Source of the DNA: Paucidesulfovibrio longus DSM 6739
GTDB taxonomy: Bacteria; Desulfobacterota; Desulfovibrionia; Desulfovibrionales; Desulfovibrionaceae
Direction of reading: 5' to 3'
DNA: 64,000 nucleotides
Assembly (NCBI RefSeq): GCF_000420485.1
Contig: NZ_ATVA01000015.1
Location: forward strand, 186,001-250,000
The notes beneath the pieces are model-generated. The model ran no database searches. It was given only the letters and a program-made list of their open reading frames with translations, and was not told the origin of the DNA. The position numbers and the translations under genes are program-made. The first letter of the stretch is position 1. Each line of letters starts with the position of its first letter. Shown piece by piece: positions 27,540-36,750 of this stretch.

Positions 27540-28475
27540 TCAGCGGAAGCTGATCACCGTGATCCGGTCGATGCCCGCCATGACCAGCGCATCGAAAACC
27601 AGCGCCGCGACCACGACTCCGCTCCAAAAGATGCGCCGCGCGCCCGCGGACAGATCAGCCGCACGCTCGCGCACGAGCAAAAAGGCGTTGGCCGCGACGT
27701 AGCATTCCACGGCAAAGGGCGGAAAGCCCAGAAAGCCGAGCACGGGCATTTCGAAAATCTTGGCGTCGCCCACAAAGGGCACCGTATAGATCCACTTGGC
27801 CCCGGCCTGGAAATTCCACAACTCCCAAAGCCCCCCGCAGACCAGCCCGGCCGCGAGCAGAAGCAGGAATCGGCGCGGCGCGCCCTGCTCCCAGTCGCCG
27901 AGCAGCGAACGGCCCCCGTTGCCGTGGACCCACGGCTCCAGCAGCGGCACCAGCGCGCCCCAGATCAGGGGAAAGAAATAGCGCGGCAAGAGCAGCGGCA
28001 GGAGCAGGAAGACCGCCCCGGTAAAGGCCAGGGGCAGGTGCAGGCGGCGGGCCTCCTTGAGCGGCGGGCAGGCGGCCCTGGCGAAAAGCCCGAAGAATTC
28101 CAACAGCCGCGCCGTGGCGAAAAGACCGGGCAGCACCGTGGCGAAGGACAGGACATACCCTGCCCAACGTTCCGGGGCGTCGGCGGGCAGATTCACATAC
28201 TGCCAGTTGCCGAGCCGAAAATTGACCGCCTCGAAAAACAGCCAGAGCGTCACGGACAGGGGCAGAAGCAGCAGCCAGTCGCGCGGGTGGTCGTAGAGGT
28301 CGGACCCGGCTCCGCGCAGGGCCAGCAGCGACTCCACCGCGAAGATGTACGGCCACCAGGCGAAGCAATAATACCAGGATACGAAAGGTTCCAGCCCCAG
28401 GGCCAGCCCGGCTCCCGCCGCCAGGAAAACGAGGACGGACAGGCCCAGGACCACGGCGGGCAGGCGTACGCGCAT
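27540..28475 (-). CDS. Polytopic membrane protein of unknown function
   Basis: 311 residues with about eight or nine hydrophobic helices, rich in Leu, Phe and Trp, with conserved-looking polar patches such as FEAVNFRLGNWQYVNLP and GLWELWNFQAGAKWIYTVPF between helices. I do not recognise the family. It begins at ATG 28475, within 4 bases of the nadD stop and with GAGG upstream, so it is translated with nadD. It is convergent with the cysteine desulfurase, 3 bases away. No function proposed. Confidence 0.8.
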   Translation of the reverse strand: MRVRLPAVVLGLSVLVFLAAGAGLALGLEPFVSWYYCFAWWPYIFAVESLLALRGAGSDLYDHPRDWLLLLPLSVTLWLFFEAVNFRLGNWQYVNLPADAPERWAGYVLSFATVLPGLFATARLLEFFGLFARAACPPLKEARRLHLPLAFTGAVFLLLPLLLPRYFFPLIWGALVPLLEPWVHGNGGRSLLGDWEQGAPRRFLLLLAAGLVCGGLWELWNFQAGAKWIYTVPFVGDAKIFEMPVLGFLGFPPFAVECYVAANAFLLVRERAADLSAGARRIFWSGVVVAALVFDALVMAGIDRITVISFR

Positions 28476-28478
28476 CAA

Positions 28479-29189
28479 TCAATCCTCGTTTCCGTGTTCC
28501 GCGCCTGCGCGAGGCCCCCAGGCCTCGGAATATTCGGGCCAGCCCGCAAGCAGCGCCCGCTGCACGGCCGGAGGCACCAGCAAGGAAAGATCGCGCCCCT
28601 GCCGCCAGCGCTCACGGATGTCCCTCGCCTTGATGTCCAGGCGGGGAATGTCCAGACAGAGCAGCCGCGCGCCCGAGGCGAACCGCCAGGACGGCTCCGG
28701 CCCGCTGTTGAGCTGTTCCGCATCGGGCCAGCGCTCGGCCACAAGATCGGCCACGGCTTCGAACCCCTGGCTGTCGCGCCCGCCGCCCCGGCTGACGCAG
28801 ACCAGGCTCGCGAGCGAGGGAATCCGCAGGCCGTTCCGCCAGGTCGGAATCTCTAGGAGCGTGCCCGCTCCGAGGATGAAGTAGAGTTCCTCCGGCGGGC
28901 TGGCATAGCAGGTCAGGGTATCGCAGGTGTAGGACGGTCCACGGCGCTCGCCCTCGATGGGGCTGGCGTGCAGGCCGTGGAGCCCCTCGACAGCCAGCTC
29001 GCAAAGACCCAGCCGCAGGTCGAAGGGCAACATCCCGTCCGCGGGCTTGTGCGGCGGCACGGAAGCGGGCACGAGGTCCACGCGCTCCAGATTGAGCCGC
29101 TCAAGCACTTCCACGGCCATGCGCACATGCCCCGAGTGCACCGGGTTGAAACTGCCTCCGAGTATGCCGACGCCCTGCTTCGGTGTCAT
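28479..29189 (-). CDS. nadD: Nicotinate-nucleotide adenylyltransferase
   Basis: Adenylates nicotinate mononucleotide in NAD synthesis. The nucleotidyltransferase signature GILGGSFNPVHSGHVRMA (with the HXGH-type motif) is at the N-terminus, followed by VPASVPPHKP, also typical. The C-terminal ISATDIR-type motif appears as DIKARDIRERW. 236 residues. ATG after GGGAGG. A gap of about 120 bases separates it from the response regulator upstream (stop at 29311); no clear terminator seen. Confidence 0.94.
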   Translation of the reverse strand: MTPKQGVGILGGSFNPVHSGHVRMAVEVLERLNLERVDLVPASVPPHKPADGMLPFDLRLGLCELAVEGLHGLHASPIEGERRGPSYTCDTLTCYASPPEELYFILGAGTLLEIPTWRNGLRIPSLASLVCVSRGGGRDSQGFEAVADLVAERWPDAEQLNSGPEPSWRFASGARLLCLDIPRLDIKARDIRERWRQGRDLSLLVPPAVQRALLAGWPEYSEAWGPRAGAEHGNED

Positions 29190-29310
29190 CCTGTCGCCTC
29201 CCTGTCCGGGCCTTTGCCGTTGCGGCCCGGCGTCGAAAGACGATCATACCCTGCCCGGCGTCCCGCTTCAACCGTCCAGGGGCAAATTATGCGCCCGCAG
29301 CAAAACTCGC

Positions 29311-29733
29311 TTAAAAATCGGCCCTGGTCAGCTCGTCCATGCCCGCGTCGCCCCGGACCATGCGCTTCTCCAGACAGGCCTGCCGGACCTTTTTGACCAG
29401 CACCTCCGTGGGGCAGGGCTTGATCAGATAATCGAAAGCGCCCCGGCTCATCATCTCCATGGCGTCGTCCACCGAGGCATGTCCGGACAGCACCACCACC
29501 TGGACATCCGCGCCCAGGGCGAGAATTTCCGCAAAGGTGGCCCTGCCGTCCATGTCCGGCATCTTCATGTCCAGCAGCAGGACGTCGAACTCGCTCTCCC
29601 GCAGCGCCTCCAGGGCCTGCCGTCCTCCGGAAACCCCCAGGGCGTGCATTCCCTGGGCCGTGAGCAGGCGAACCATGTTCTCGCGATAGCGGTCCTCGTC
29701 GTCCACGATCAGCACTCTGGTCCGGGAATCCAT
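29311..29733 (-). CDS. Single-domain response regulator
   Basis: 140-residue receiver without an output domain. It starts MDSRTRVLIVDDEDRYREN, with acidic pocket DDE, phospho-acceptor Asp55 in VLLLDMKMPDMDG, Ser/Thr in VVLSGHAS and Lys in LIKPCP. It follows the kinase at 29736-30698 by 2 bases and is probably its partner. Last gene of the long signalling operon. It likely passes phosphate on or acts by protein contact. Confidence 0.9.
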   Translation of the reverse strand: MDSRTRVLIVDDEDRYRENMVRLLTAQGMHALGVSGGRQALEALRESEFDVLLLDMKMPDMDGRATFAEILALGADVQVVVLSGHASVDDAMEMMSRGAFDYLIKPCPTEVLVKKVRQACLEKRMVRGDAGMDELTRADF

Positions 29734-29735
29734 GA

Positions 29736-30698
29736 CTACTCCTCCGTTTGGTTCAGGGAAGGCAGGCGCACGATGAATTCGGCCCCCTTGCCGCGTTCGC
29801 TCTCCACGTCGATGCTGCCGCCGAGTTCGTTGACGATGCGCAAGCAGATGGAAAGGCCCAGTCCCGTTCCCTTGCCGGGATCCTTGGTGGTGAAGAAGGG
29901 GTTGAATATCTTTTCCAGGTGCTCCCTGGCGATGCCGGGGCCCGTGTCCCGGAAGCGCAGAACCGCCTCGGTCCGGCCGTCCCGGCGGACCGTGGACGTG
30001 GTGATGACGATCCTGCCGTCCCGGCCCATGGCCTGGGCCGCGTTGTTCAGCAGGTTCAGGATCACCTGGCGGAGCAGGGGCGGGTCCGTGCGGATGCAGG
30101 GAGCCGGTTCCGCGTAGCGCCGTTCGATGAAGATGTTCTTGTTGCGGATTTCCAGTTCCACCAGACGCACCATGTCGTCGATGAGCCTGTTCAGATCCGT
30201 TTCCTGGACCACGGCCTCGCGGCGGCGCGCGAAGTCGAGCATACCGTGGGTGATATTGCCGCAGCGCTCCACCTGCCGGGCGATTTCTCCGAGGCACTCC
30301 TGAAACTCGGCGAGGTCGTCCGGGCTCTCGAACCGCGCACGCGGCAGCAGCATGTCCATCAACTCCACCTCCTGGGTGATCACGGCCAGGGGGTTGTTGA
30401 TCTCATGGGCCACCCCTGCGGAAAGCTCGCCCAGGGCCGAGAGCTTCTGGGACTGGATGAGCTGCTCGCTGAGGGTTTGGATTTCCTTTTCGCGGCCCAC
30501 GAGGTTGCGCCAGAGGCGAAAGCCGAGCAAGGCCAGGGCCAGGGCGCAGACGCCCGCTATGGCCTCCCCGCCCCGCCCGCCCACGCGCAGGGCTGCGAGC
30601 GTGCCCAGGAGCACCGCCGGGGGCGCGACGTAGCGTTCCACGAAAAGCAGACGCCGAAGCGACTGCGCCCGCCCGAATTCAAGCCGTACAGCCTGCAT
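29736..30698 (-). CDS. Sensor histidine kinase with two short membrane helices
   Basis: 320 residues. Two hydrophobic segments (about 22-37 and 45-63) leave almost no periplasmic domain, so sensing may be in the membrane or through partners. A coiled coil leads to the H box LGELSAGVAHEINNPLAVI with the phospho-His near residue 98. The ATPase domain shows the N box (LNLLNNAAQA), G1 (FRDTGPGI), F box (FNPFFTTK) and G2 (GKGTGLGLSI). This is the HAMP-less NtrB/DctB-type kinase core. Its stop lies 2 bases from the next receiver gene. Confidence 0.93.
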   Translation of the reverse strand: MQAVRLEFGRAQSLRRLLFVERYVAPPAVLLGTLAALRVGGRGGEAIAGVCALALALLGFRLWRNLVGREKEIQTLSEQLIQSQKLSALGELSAGVAHEINNPLAVITQEVELMDMLLPRARFESPDDLAEFQECLGEIARQVERCGNITHGMLDFARRREAVVQETDLNRLIDDMVRLVELEIRNKNIFIERRYAEPAPCIRTDPPLLRQVILNLLNNAAQAMGRDGRIVITTSTVRRDGRTEAVLRFRDTGPGIAREHLEKIFNPFFTTKDPGKGTGLGLSICLRIVNELGGSIDVESERGKGAEFIVRLPSLNQTEE

Positions 30699-30701
30699 GG
30701 C

Positions 30702-31088
30702 CTACCTGCCCCGGTTGAGCTTGGTGCGCTCGTAGGCCTTGAGGATGCGTTCCAGAAGGTCTTCGATCTTGAACGGCTTGAGCACGTAGTCGTAGGCGCC
30801 GAGGCTGATGCCCTGGATGCCGGACTTCACGGAGCCGTGGCCCGTGAGCATGATCACCTCCACCTGCGGGCAGCGCTTCTTGATCTCCTTGAGCGTTTCC
30901 AGCCCGTCCATGCCGGGCATCTTCACGTCCAGGACGATCACGTCCACGGGATTCTCGCGCAGATATTCCAGGGCCTCCTGCCCGCTCGTGACCCCGTCCA
31001 CGTCAAGATTGCGCATCACGAAACGCTTCACGAAGAGCTTCACGAAATCGCGCTCGTCGTCGACGACCAATACCTTGACCTTGTTCAT
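30702..31088 (-). CDS. Single-domain response regulator
   Basis: Stand-alone receiver of 128 residues: MNKVKVLVVDDERDFV, phospho-acceptor Asp54 in VIVLDVKMPGMDG, Thr in IMLTGHG and Lys in YVLKPF. It lies between two kinases, 28 bases after the dCache kinase and 3 before the short kinase, so either could phosphorylate it. No output domain, suggesting a phosphorelay. Confidence 0.92.
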   Translation of the reverse strand: MNKVKVLVVDDERDFVKLFVKRFVMRNLDVDGVTSGQEALEYLRENPVDVIVLDVKMPGMDGLETLKEIKKRCPQVEVIMLTGHGSVKSGIQGISLGAYDYVLKPFKIEDLLERILKAYERTKLNRGR

Positions 31089-31115
31089 ACATACCCGCCT
31101 TGTTTGCCCCGTGTG

Positions 31116-32756
31116 CTACCTGGCCGGAAGGTGGACCGTGAACACGGCTCCCTGCTCCGGCCCGCTCTCGGCAACGATCCGGCCTCCCAGCCGCTCGATG
31201 ATGCCGTAGCTGATGGAAAGCCCCAGCCCCGTTCCCTCGCCCACCTTTTTCGTGGAAAAGAACGGATCGAAAATCTTGTCCAGTACGCCGGGAGGTATGC
31301 CCGGTCCGGTATCGCGGATGGTGAAGCCCACTTCGCGCTCGCCCCGGAAGGTCGAAACAGTGATGATCCCATCCTTGTCCACGGCGTCGATGGCGTTTTC
31401 CAGAAGATTGAGGACGACCTGCTGAATCTGGGTCGCGTCCGTGCTGATCAGCGGCAGGTCGGGCTCGAATTTCCGCTCGATGACGATGTTGCGGTGCATG
31501 GCCTCGTTGGCCAGGAAGGAAATGGTCCCCTCCAGCAGGGAGCCGAGGTCCACGTTTTCCTGGATCGGCTCCATGCGCCGGGCGAAACCGAGCATCCTGT
31601 GCGTCACGGCCTTGGCCCGCTCCACATGCCGGTCGATGTCCCGCGCCGCTTCCTCGATTTCCTCGAAGTGGCGCAAGGAAGAGGGATCCTCGTCCGTGAG
31701 CAGGTCGGTTATCCAGCCCGCTGCCTCGCGGATCAGGGTCAGGGGGTTGTTGACCTCGTGGGCCACGCCCGCCGCCATCTTGCCCAGGGCGGCCAGCTTG
31801 CCCGACTGCATCAGGTTCGCGTCCACCGCGGCCTTTTCTCGATCCGTGCGCTCCAGCTTGGCGACGATGGCCCGCGTGGTCAGCAGCGCGCCCGTAAAGA
31901 TGATCAGCGCGCCGCCGAGCACAAGGCTGAGGGCCGCGGACTTGACCGTGAGCAGCGGCGACATCTCCTCGCCGGGATCCTCGGTGATGACCAGCTTCCA
32001 GCCCAGGGTCCGCAGGGGCACGACCCCGACGAGCACCTTGCGCTCCCGGTCCGGCAGGTTCAGCACGCTCAGATCCTTGACCTCGGACACGGGCAGCACG
32101 CAGCGGCCCAGCACGGGCTCGCCGAACCGCGACGGAGTCTGGAGCACGCCCTCGCCGTTGACGAGAAAGGCGTCTCCGCGCCGGCCCACCTGGACGTTCT
32201 GCACCAGGGAGTTGAAGACTTCGGAATCGATGGTGGCGCGCAGAATCCAGGTCTTGCCCGCCTCGCGCCGCAACACCGCGATGATGAAATGCGGAAAATT
32301 GCGAAAGCCCATGAACACGTCCGAGACATAGACCCCCTTGAGCATGACCTGCTGGAACCAATCCTCGGAGGAATAGTTCACGTCGCGCAGCTTGAAAGGC
32401 CCGGCGTACGCCGCGTGCCTGCCGTCCTGGCCGATGACGCCGAGATCGATGAAGGAGTTGGACCCGGCCTGGATCGTCTCGAACAGCGCCGTGAGAAATG
32501 CCTGGTCGCCCATCTCGGCCAGCGTGTGCGTGTTGGCCAGGTTGCGGACCTGGGCGATGCGCTCGCGCAGGAACATGTCGATGGCGTAGCGCTTGTTCTC
32601 GACCATGATCCGCAGGTTGGCCGTGACCTTGTCCTCGTAGGTGCGGCTGAACTGGCCGTTGATGAAATAGCCCAGCGCCACGAGGGGAATGAGCGAGAAG
32701 CAGAGGATCACGCCCATGAATTTCCAACGCAGAATGCCGTAGCCCCTGGCGTCCAT
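31116..32756 (-). CDS. dCache sensor histidine kinase
   Basis: 546 residues. Membrane helix 1 lies near residues 13-33 and a double-Cache periplasmic domain at about 35-270, with the segment KGVYVSDVFMGFRNFPHFII. Helix 2 lies near 280-302. A coiled coil follows, then the H box LGKMAAGVAHEVNNPLTLI (His near 334) and a complete HATPase domain (GTGLGLSISYGI). The sensor is clearly paralogous to that of the kinase at 40311-42050. Start ATG after AAAGGAGG, immediately beyond the PEP-utilising protein gene. The ligand is likely a small organic molecule, judging from Cache domains in general. Confidence 0.94.
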   Translation of the reverse strand: MDARGYGILRWKFMGVILCFSLIPLVALGYFINGQFSRTYEDKVTANLRIMVENKRYAIDMFLRERIAQVRNLANTHTLAEMGDQAFLTALFETIQAGSNSFIDLGVIGQDGRHAAYAGPFKLRDVNYSSEDWFQQVMLKGVYVSDVFMGFRNFPHFIIAVLRREAGKTWILRATIDSEVFNSLVQNVQVGRRGDAFLVNGEGVLQTPSRFGEPVLGRCVLPVSEVKDLSVLNLPDRERKVLVGVVPLRTLGWKLVITEDPGEEMSPLLTVKSAALSLVLGGALIIFTGALLTTRAIVAKLERTDREKAAVDANLMQSGKLAALGKMAAGVAHEVNNPLTLIREAAGWITDLLTDEDPSSLRHFEEIEEAARDIDRHVERAKAVTHRMLGFARRMEPIQENVDLGSLLEGTISFLANEAMHRNIVIERKFEPDLPLISTDATQIQQVVLNLLENAIDAVDKDGIITVSTFRGEREVGFTIRDTGPGIPPGVLDKIFDPFFSTKKVGEGTGLGLSISYGIIERLGGRIVAESGPEQGAVFTVHLPAR

Positions 32757-32758
32757 GC

Positions 32759-35458
32759 TCAGTCCTCCTTTCCCCGTCCGTTGTTCGGGCGCGGCGCGGG
32801 GCGCGGCACTCCCGCTGCGCGCGCCGCGATTCCAGCGAGATCGCGGCGCATTTCCGCCCCTGCCCGCGCGGCTTCGTCCGGGTCGCCCATGATCATGTCG
32901 AGCTGGCGGGTGTGGACCACCAGATACCCCACGACCCGCAGCAATCGGGAAAGACGGAGCTTGTCCGCGCCTTCGATGTGGGCGTAGAGCGCGTCTTCCT
33001 TGATTTCCACGATGAATCCGCGCTCTTCGAGAATGTCGCCCACGAGCCGGGCGCGGCGGGCGCGGCGCGTCAGGTCCGCTGCGCCGCCCTTGAACCGGAA
33101 TATGGCGTAGTTTTCTTCGGCGTCGTCGCTCAGCAGCGCCTCCACCGTGCAGAAATGAAACCCGTAACGGGCCTGGAGCGAACAGAATTCACGGGACACG
33201 AGAAAATAGTTGCGCACGGCGTAGGGAGAGGGAGCGCCCTCCGCCAGGGCGGGGTCCGAGGCGGAACGAACCATGACCGAAAGCAGCCCTCCGGCGTTGA
33301 CCGCGGGCGGGCCGCGCCACTCCACGGCCTGCATGCCGTCCCAGAGCGCGAGCATTGGTTCGCTGCGGACCTCGGAAATGTCCACGGTACGGGCTTTGCG
33401 CCCTTCGAAGCGCAACGGGGCAAGTCCGTCCTCCAGGTCCACGACCCAATATTGCAGCGGCACTCCGTCGATGAGACGGCGGCTGGCCCCCTTTTCCAGG
33501 CCGGCTTCGGGCTCGCGCCCGAACATCTCGCGCACGCCCATTTCATGGCAATAGCGGATCACGTCGTGCAGGGTCCGGCAGTTCGCGGGAGCAAAAGAGG
33601 AGGATTGCGGGTCCGTGAGATGCAGCGGGGCCAGCCGGTCCAGCACCCCCACGAGGCTTCGGTGCACGGCGCTGCCCTGCATCAGGCTCCGTTCCGGGGA
33701 ACGCCGGATCAGGGCGCGGACCCGGCCCGAATAGACCGTGCGGCGGTCCGCATCCACGGTGACTTCCCCGCTCCCCTCCAGCGCCGCCAGGGCGCCCTCG
33801 AGAGAAAAAAGCGCGGGCACGCCGTATTCGCGGGCCACGCTGGCGAGGTGTCCGGCCGTGGCCCCGTGTTCCGTGACCACCGCGCAGGCGCGGGAAAGCA
33901 GCGGAGCCCAGCGCGGCAGGGCGTTGACCGCCACGAGCACGGCTCGATCGGGAAAACGCAGCGCGTCCGCATCGCTGCGTACGGGCACCACGGGTCCGGC
34001 GGCAGCGCCCGGAGAGGCCGTGACCCCGCCGGAAAGCAACGGGGTCGGCAGAGACGCCCGCAACGACGCCTCCCCCGAGGCCGATTCGTCCATGGCTTCG
34101 CCGCTTTCCGCTCCGGGAACGGGGAAATGCAGGTCGCGGCACTGGAGCAAAACAATGGCCCGATCCTCGCGCACAGCCCATTCCACGTCCTGCGGCGCGC
34201 CGAAAACCCGCTCCAGCAGGAGACCTATGCCGGCCAAAGCCGCGGCCAGCTCGTCGCTCACGGCCGGAACCTCTTGCTCCGCACGGGGAAGATTCACAAG
34301 CAGCGTGCCCTCTTCCGGGTCGCAGACCGCCTTGCGCCTCTTGCGCGCGACCTCGCGGTGCAAGACCTTCCGCCCCTTGCGGGATATCACGAATCGGTCG
34401 CAGTCCGCGCTGCCGTCCACGATGGCCTTGGGCAGGCCGGGCATGGCCGCCAGGTGCAGGACGTCCGATTCCCCGTCCAGGGGGTCGCGCGTGTAGAGCA
34501 CGCCCCCGGCAGCTGCGGAAACCATCTCCATGCAGCCCACGCACATTTCCACGTCCGAGTCGCGGATGCCCCGGTTGAGGCGGTAAGCCATGGCCGACGC
34601 GCCGTATTTGCTGGCGACCACGGTCTTGTAGGCCTCGAAGAAATGTTCCGGAGCGACGTTCAGCTCGCTGTGATACTGCCCGGCAAAGGAGGCGCCCGGA
34701 GCGTCTTCCCCCAGGGCCGAAGAACGAACGGCCAGACGCAGCGGCTCCACCTGGGTGGACTGCATCCGCGTCAGGGCGGTCTCTGCATCGCGTTGCAGCC
34801 CCGGCGGAATCTCCGCAGCCAGGATCAGCGTACGGATCTCGGAACTGAGCGCATACAGCCCGGCCATGTCGTCTCCCGCCCCGATCTGAATGCGTCGATC
34901 GATCTCGTCCTGAAGTCCGCCGTGGGCCAGAAAACGGCGGCAGGCCGAGGCAGTGACCGCGAACCCGGCGGGAATGCGCAGACCGAGGCTGCGGCGGGCT
35001 TCTCCCAGGCGGGCGAGCTTGTCCCCGGTTTCCGGGGCATGGCTTCTGTCCAGGGAGTCCAAGGGCAGCACGTTGTCGCCGCGTTCCACCGCGGGCCTGC
35101 GCGAGAGGCTCTCCCCGACAGCGGCCCGCACGGCGTCCAAGGCTTCCTGCAGGCCGGAATGCGCTCCGGGGGCCATGCGCTCAAGCTGGCGGACCATCTG
35201 GAACCCCGCGGCTAGGCAGCGCAGGCTGAGCGCCCGGATGCGGGGCATTCCGTAGGGCTTGGCGCTCCGGAGCATTTCCTCCAGATCCGCCAGGGCGGCG
35301 AGGGCTTCGTGATTGGACTTGACCAGCAGCCGGAAACTGCGGCAGCGCTCGCGGTACTCGCGGCGCAGTTCCTCGGCCCGGCTGCCCTGGCCTTGCCAGC
35401 CGCCGCGCCCGCCCGCAGAGCGAAAGAAATTGCGTATGGCCAGCAACGCGGAACCCAT
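32759..35458 (-). CDS. PEP-synthase/PPDK-like protein without the TIM-barrel domain
   Basis: 899 residues. The N-terminal about 140 are helical and unfamiliar. A PPDK_N/ATP-grasp domain follows at about 145-460 (GDKLARLGEARRSLGLRIPAGF, then RLAVRSSALGEDAPGASFAG, then PQDVEWAV). Next is a PEP-utiliser phosphohistidine domain at about 470-595 whose catalytic His, near residue 536, lies in VVTEHGATAGHLASVAREYG; the usual GG before it is GA. The remaining 300 residues are not the PEP/pyruvate TIM barrel and I do not recognise them. The gene is embedded among receiver and kinase genes, so it probably does regulatory phosphotransfer rather than gluconeogenesis. Confidence 0.82.
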   Translation of the reverse strand: MGSALLAIRNFFRSAGGRGGWQGQGSRAEELRREYRERCRSFRLLVKSNHEALAALADLEEMLRSAKPYGMPRIRALSLRCLAAGFQMVRQLERMAPGAHSGLQEALDAVRAAVGESLSRRPAVERGDNVLPLDSLDRSHAPETGDKLARLGEARRSLGLRIPAGFAVTASACRRFLAHGGLQDEIDRRIQIGAGDDMAGLYALSSEIRTLILAAEIPPGLQRDAETALTRMQSTQVEPLRLAVRSSALGEDAPGASFAGQYHSELNVAPEHFFEAYKTVVASKYGASAMAYRLNRGIRDSDVEMCVGCMEMVSAAAGGVLYTRDPLDGESDVLHLAAMPGLPKAIVDGSADCDRFVISRKGRKVLHREVARKRRKAVCDPEEGTLLVNLPRAEQEVPAVSDELAAALAGIGLLLERVFGAPQDVEWAVREDRAIVLLQCRDLHFPVPGAESGEAMDESASGEASLRASLPTPLLSGGVTASPGAAAGPVVPVRSDADALRFPDRAVLVAVNALPRWAPLLSRACAVVTEHGATAGHLASVAREYGVPALFSLEGALAALEGSGEVTVDADRRTVYSGRVRALIRRSPERSLMQGSAVHRSLVGVLDRLAPLHLTDPQSSSFAPANCRTLHDVIRYCHEMGVREMFGREPEAGLEKGASRRLIDGVPLQYWVVDLEDGLAPLRFEGRKARTVDISEVRSEPMLALWDGMQAVEWRGPPAVNAGGLLSVMVRSASDPALAEGAPSPYAVRNYFLVSREFCSLQARYGFHFCTVEALLSDDAEENYAIFRFKGGAADLTRRARRARLVGDILEERGFIVEIKEDALYAHIEGADKLRLSRLLRVVGYLVVHTRQLDMIMGDPDEAARAGAEMRRDLAGIAARAAGVPRPAPRPNNGRGKED

Positions 35459-35482
35459 CCGGCACCTTCCTGTCCCCGCACG

Positions 35483-35851
35483 CTATGCAGTTGCGGCGGC
35501 GTCCTGAATTTTGGCGAAAAGTTCGTCAAAAGCCACGGGCTTGATCATGTAATCGAACGCTCCGAGCTGCATGCCCGTATAGGCCGATTGCGCGTCCGCA
35601 TGCCCCGTGAGCAGGATGACCTCGGTCCGCGGCAGTTGGGCCTTGATGCGGCGCAACGTCTCGATGCCGTCCAGACCGGGCATGCGCACGTCCAGCACGA
35701 CCACGTCGAAGACGTGCTCGGCGAGCAATCGCAGGGCCTGCTCGCCGCTTTCCGCCGTGGTCACGTCCACGTTGCGGCGGGCCATGCGCTTGCTCACCAG
35801 CGTGAGAAACTCGGACTCGTCGTCCACGAGCAACATGCTGATCTTCTTCAC
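35483..35851 (-). CDS. Single-domain response regulator
   Basis: Receiver of 122 residues: KKISMLLVDDESEFLT, phospho-acceptor Asp54 in VVVLDVRMPGLDG, Thr in VILLTGHAD and Lys in YMIKPV. The start is GTG at 35851, with GGGAG about 7 bases upstream; an overlapping ATG is in another frame. It sits directly before the PEP-synthase-like gene (24 bases) and may be its signalling partner. Confidence 0.9.
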   Translation of the reverse strand: MKKISMLLVDDESEFLTLVSKRMARRNVDVTTAESGEQALRLLAEHVFDVVVLDVRMPGLDGIETLRRIKAQLPRTEVILLTGHADAQSAYTGMQLGAFDYMIKPVAFDELFAKIQDAAATA

Positions 35852-35875
35852 CGTTCATCTCCCCCCGCAAACGGG

Positions 35876-36478
35876 TTACGCAGCCGTCAGCATTTCCTTG
35901 ACCTGCATGAGCACAGGCAGGACCGACCAGAAAATCATCAGGAACAACCCCAGTGTGGCCAGGAGCGCCAGGACCGCCTGCCACCAGCGCAGGCCGCAGG
36001 CCTTTGTCAGGCCAAACATGACCAGAAGAGCTCGAATCGGTTCGGTGATCACCTGCATCGCAGGAATCCAGGACAGGGGCATGACCGTGCCCGAAGCAAA
36101 GGCGTAGATGGACACGAGACGCCGCAAGGCCACGCGGCGGCCGAAAAACAGAGTCAGGACCAACATGTTCAGCGCGGCGAGCAGCGCCGGCAGAAGCAGG
36201 CAGTTGATCATCAGAATGCCCGCCATGGCCAGCTTGTGGCTGTAGAAGTAGGTCATGCTGACCATGGTATAAAACAGCGAGGCATACGCGAGATACTTCA
36301 GAGAATTACGATAGTTCTCATGCGTATCTTCCAGCCTGGAGAAAAACAGCCTGGGAGCACGCATCATTTCGGTCATGGTCCCGAAGAACTTCGACGTGTC
36401 CACGGTCTGCGGCGCATCCGCCTCCAGCGAGGCCCCGCTGTCCGGGCCGCATTGCAAAATCGCGCTTTCCTTGGCCAT
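35876..36478 (-). CDS. Yip1-like multi-pass membrane protein
   Basis: 200 residues with a soluble start of about 40 residues, then about five hydrophobic helices. The segment FFGTMTEMMRAPRLFFSRLE before the first helix is typical of bacterial Yip1-domain proteins. Start ATG 36478 follows GGAGG, which overlaps the stop region of the upstream small gene, so the two are coupled. It accompanies the DASS transporter and may be an accessory or regulatory membrane protein; no biochemical role can be read from sequence. Confidence 0.75.
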   Translation of the reverse strand: MAKESAILQCGPDSGASLEADAPQTVDTSKFFGTMTEMMRAPRLFFSRLEDTHENYRNSLKYLAYASLFYTMVSMTYFYSHKLAMAGILMINCLLLPALLAALNMLVLTLFFGRRVALRRLVSIYAFASGTVMPLSWIPAMQVITEPIRALLVMFGLTKACGLRWWQAVLALLATLGLFLMIFWSVLPVLMQVKEMLTAA

Positions 36479-36482
36479 GCCT

Positions 36483-36674
36483 TTATCCTCCAAAGATTTT
36501 CGACCCCTCGACCACTCCCAGCAAAAGCATCAGCACGGTGAGCACGAAGAAAAACGCGCGCTCGGTCTGCCTGGAAAAATATATTCTGCCGTTCTCGTAG
36601 TGCAGCCGCTTGACGCGTTCGGGCTTTGCTTCCGTCGACACATCCTCGATCCGGCGACTTTCGTTCTCTTGCAT
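36483..36674 (-). CDS. Small single-pass membrane protein next to the DASS transporter
   Basis: 63 residues: a charged cytoplasmic part (MQENESRRIEDVS, then ERVKRLHYENGRIYFSRQTE) and one C-terminal helix (AFFFVLTVLMLLLGVVEG). ATG 36674 has GGAGG 7 bases upstream, which fixes the start; longer in-frame starts overlap the transporter end. It lies 77 bases after the transporter and 4 before the Yip1-like gene. Likely a small transporter-associated subunit, by position only. Confidence 0.7.
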   Translation of the reverse strand: MQENESRRIEDVSTEAKPERVKRLHYENGRIYFSRQTERAFFFVLTVLMLLLGVVEGSKIFGG

Positions 36675-36750
36675 CTCGATTCCTCCCCGTGGTTGCAGCG
36701 GGCTTGAACCCGGCGACCCGCAAAGGGCCGCCGGGGTTGTTTCAGCAGGG

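Noticed and set aside
29748-32987. Long plus-strand frame opposite the kinase and receiver genes
   Set aside because: Antisense shadow; the minus-strand products have complete kinase and receiver motifs.
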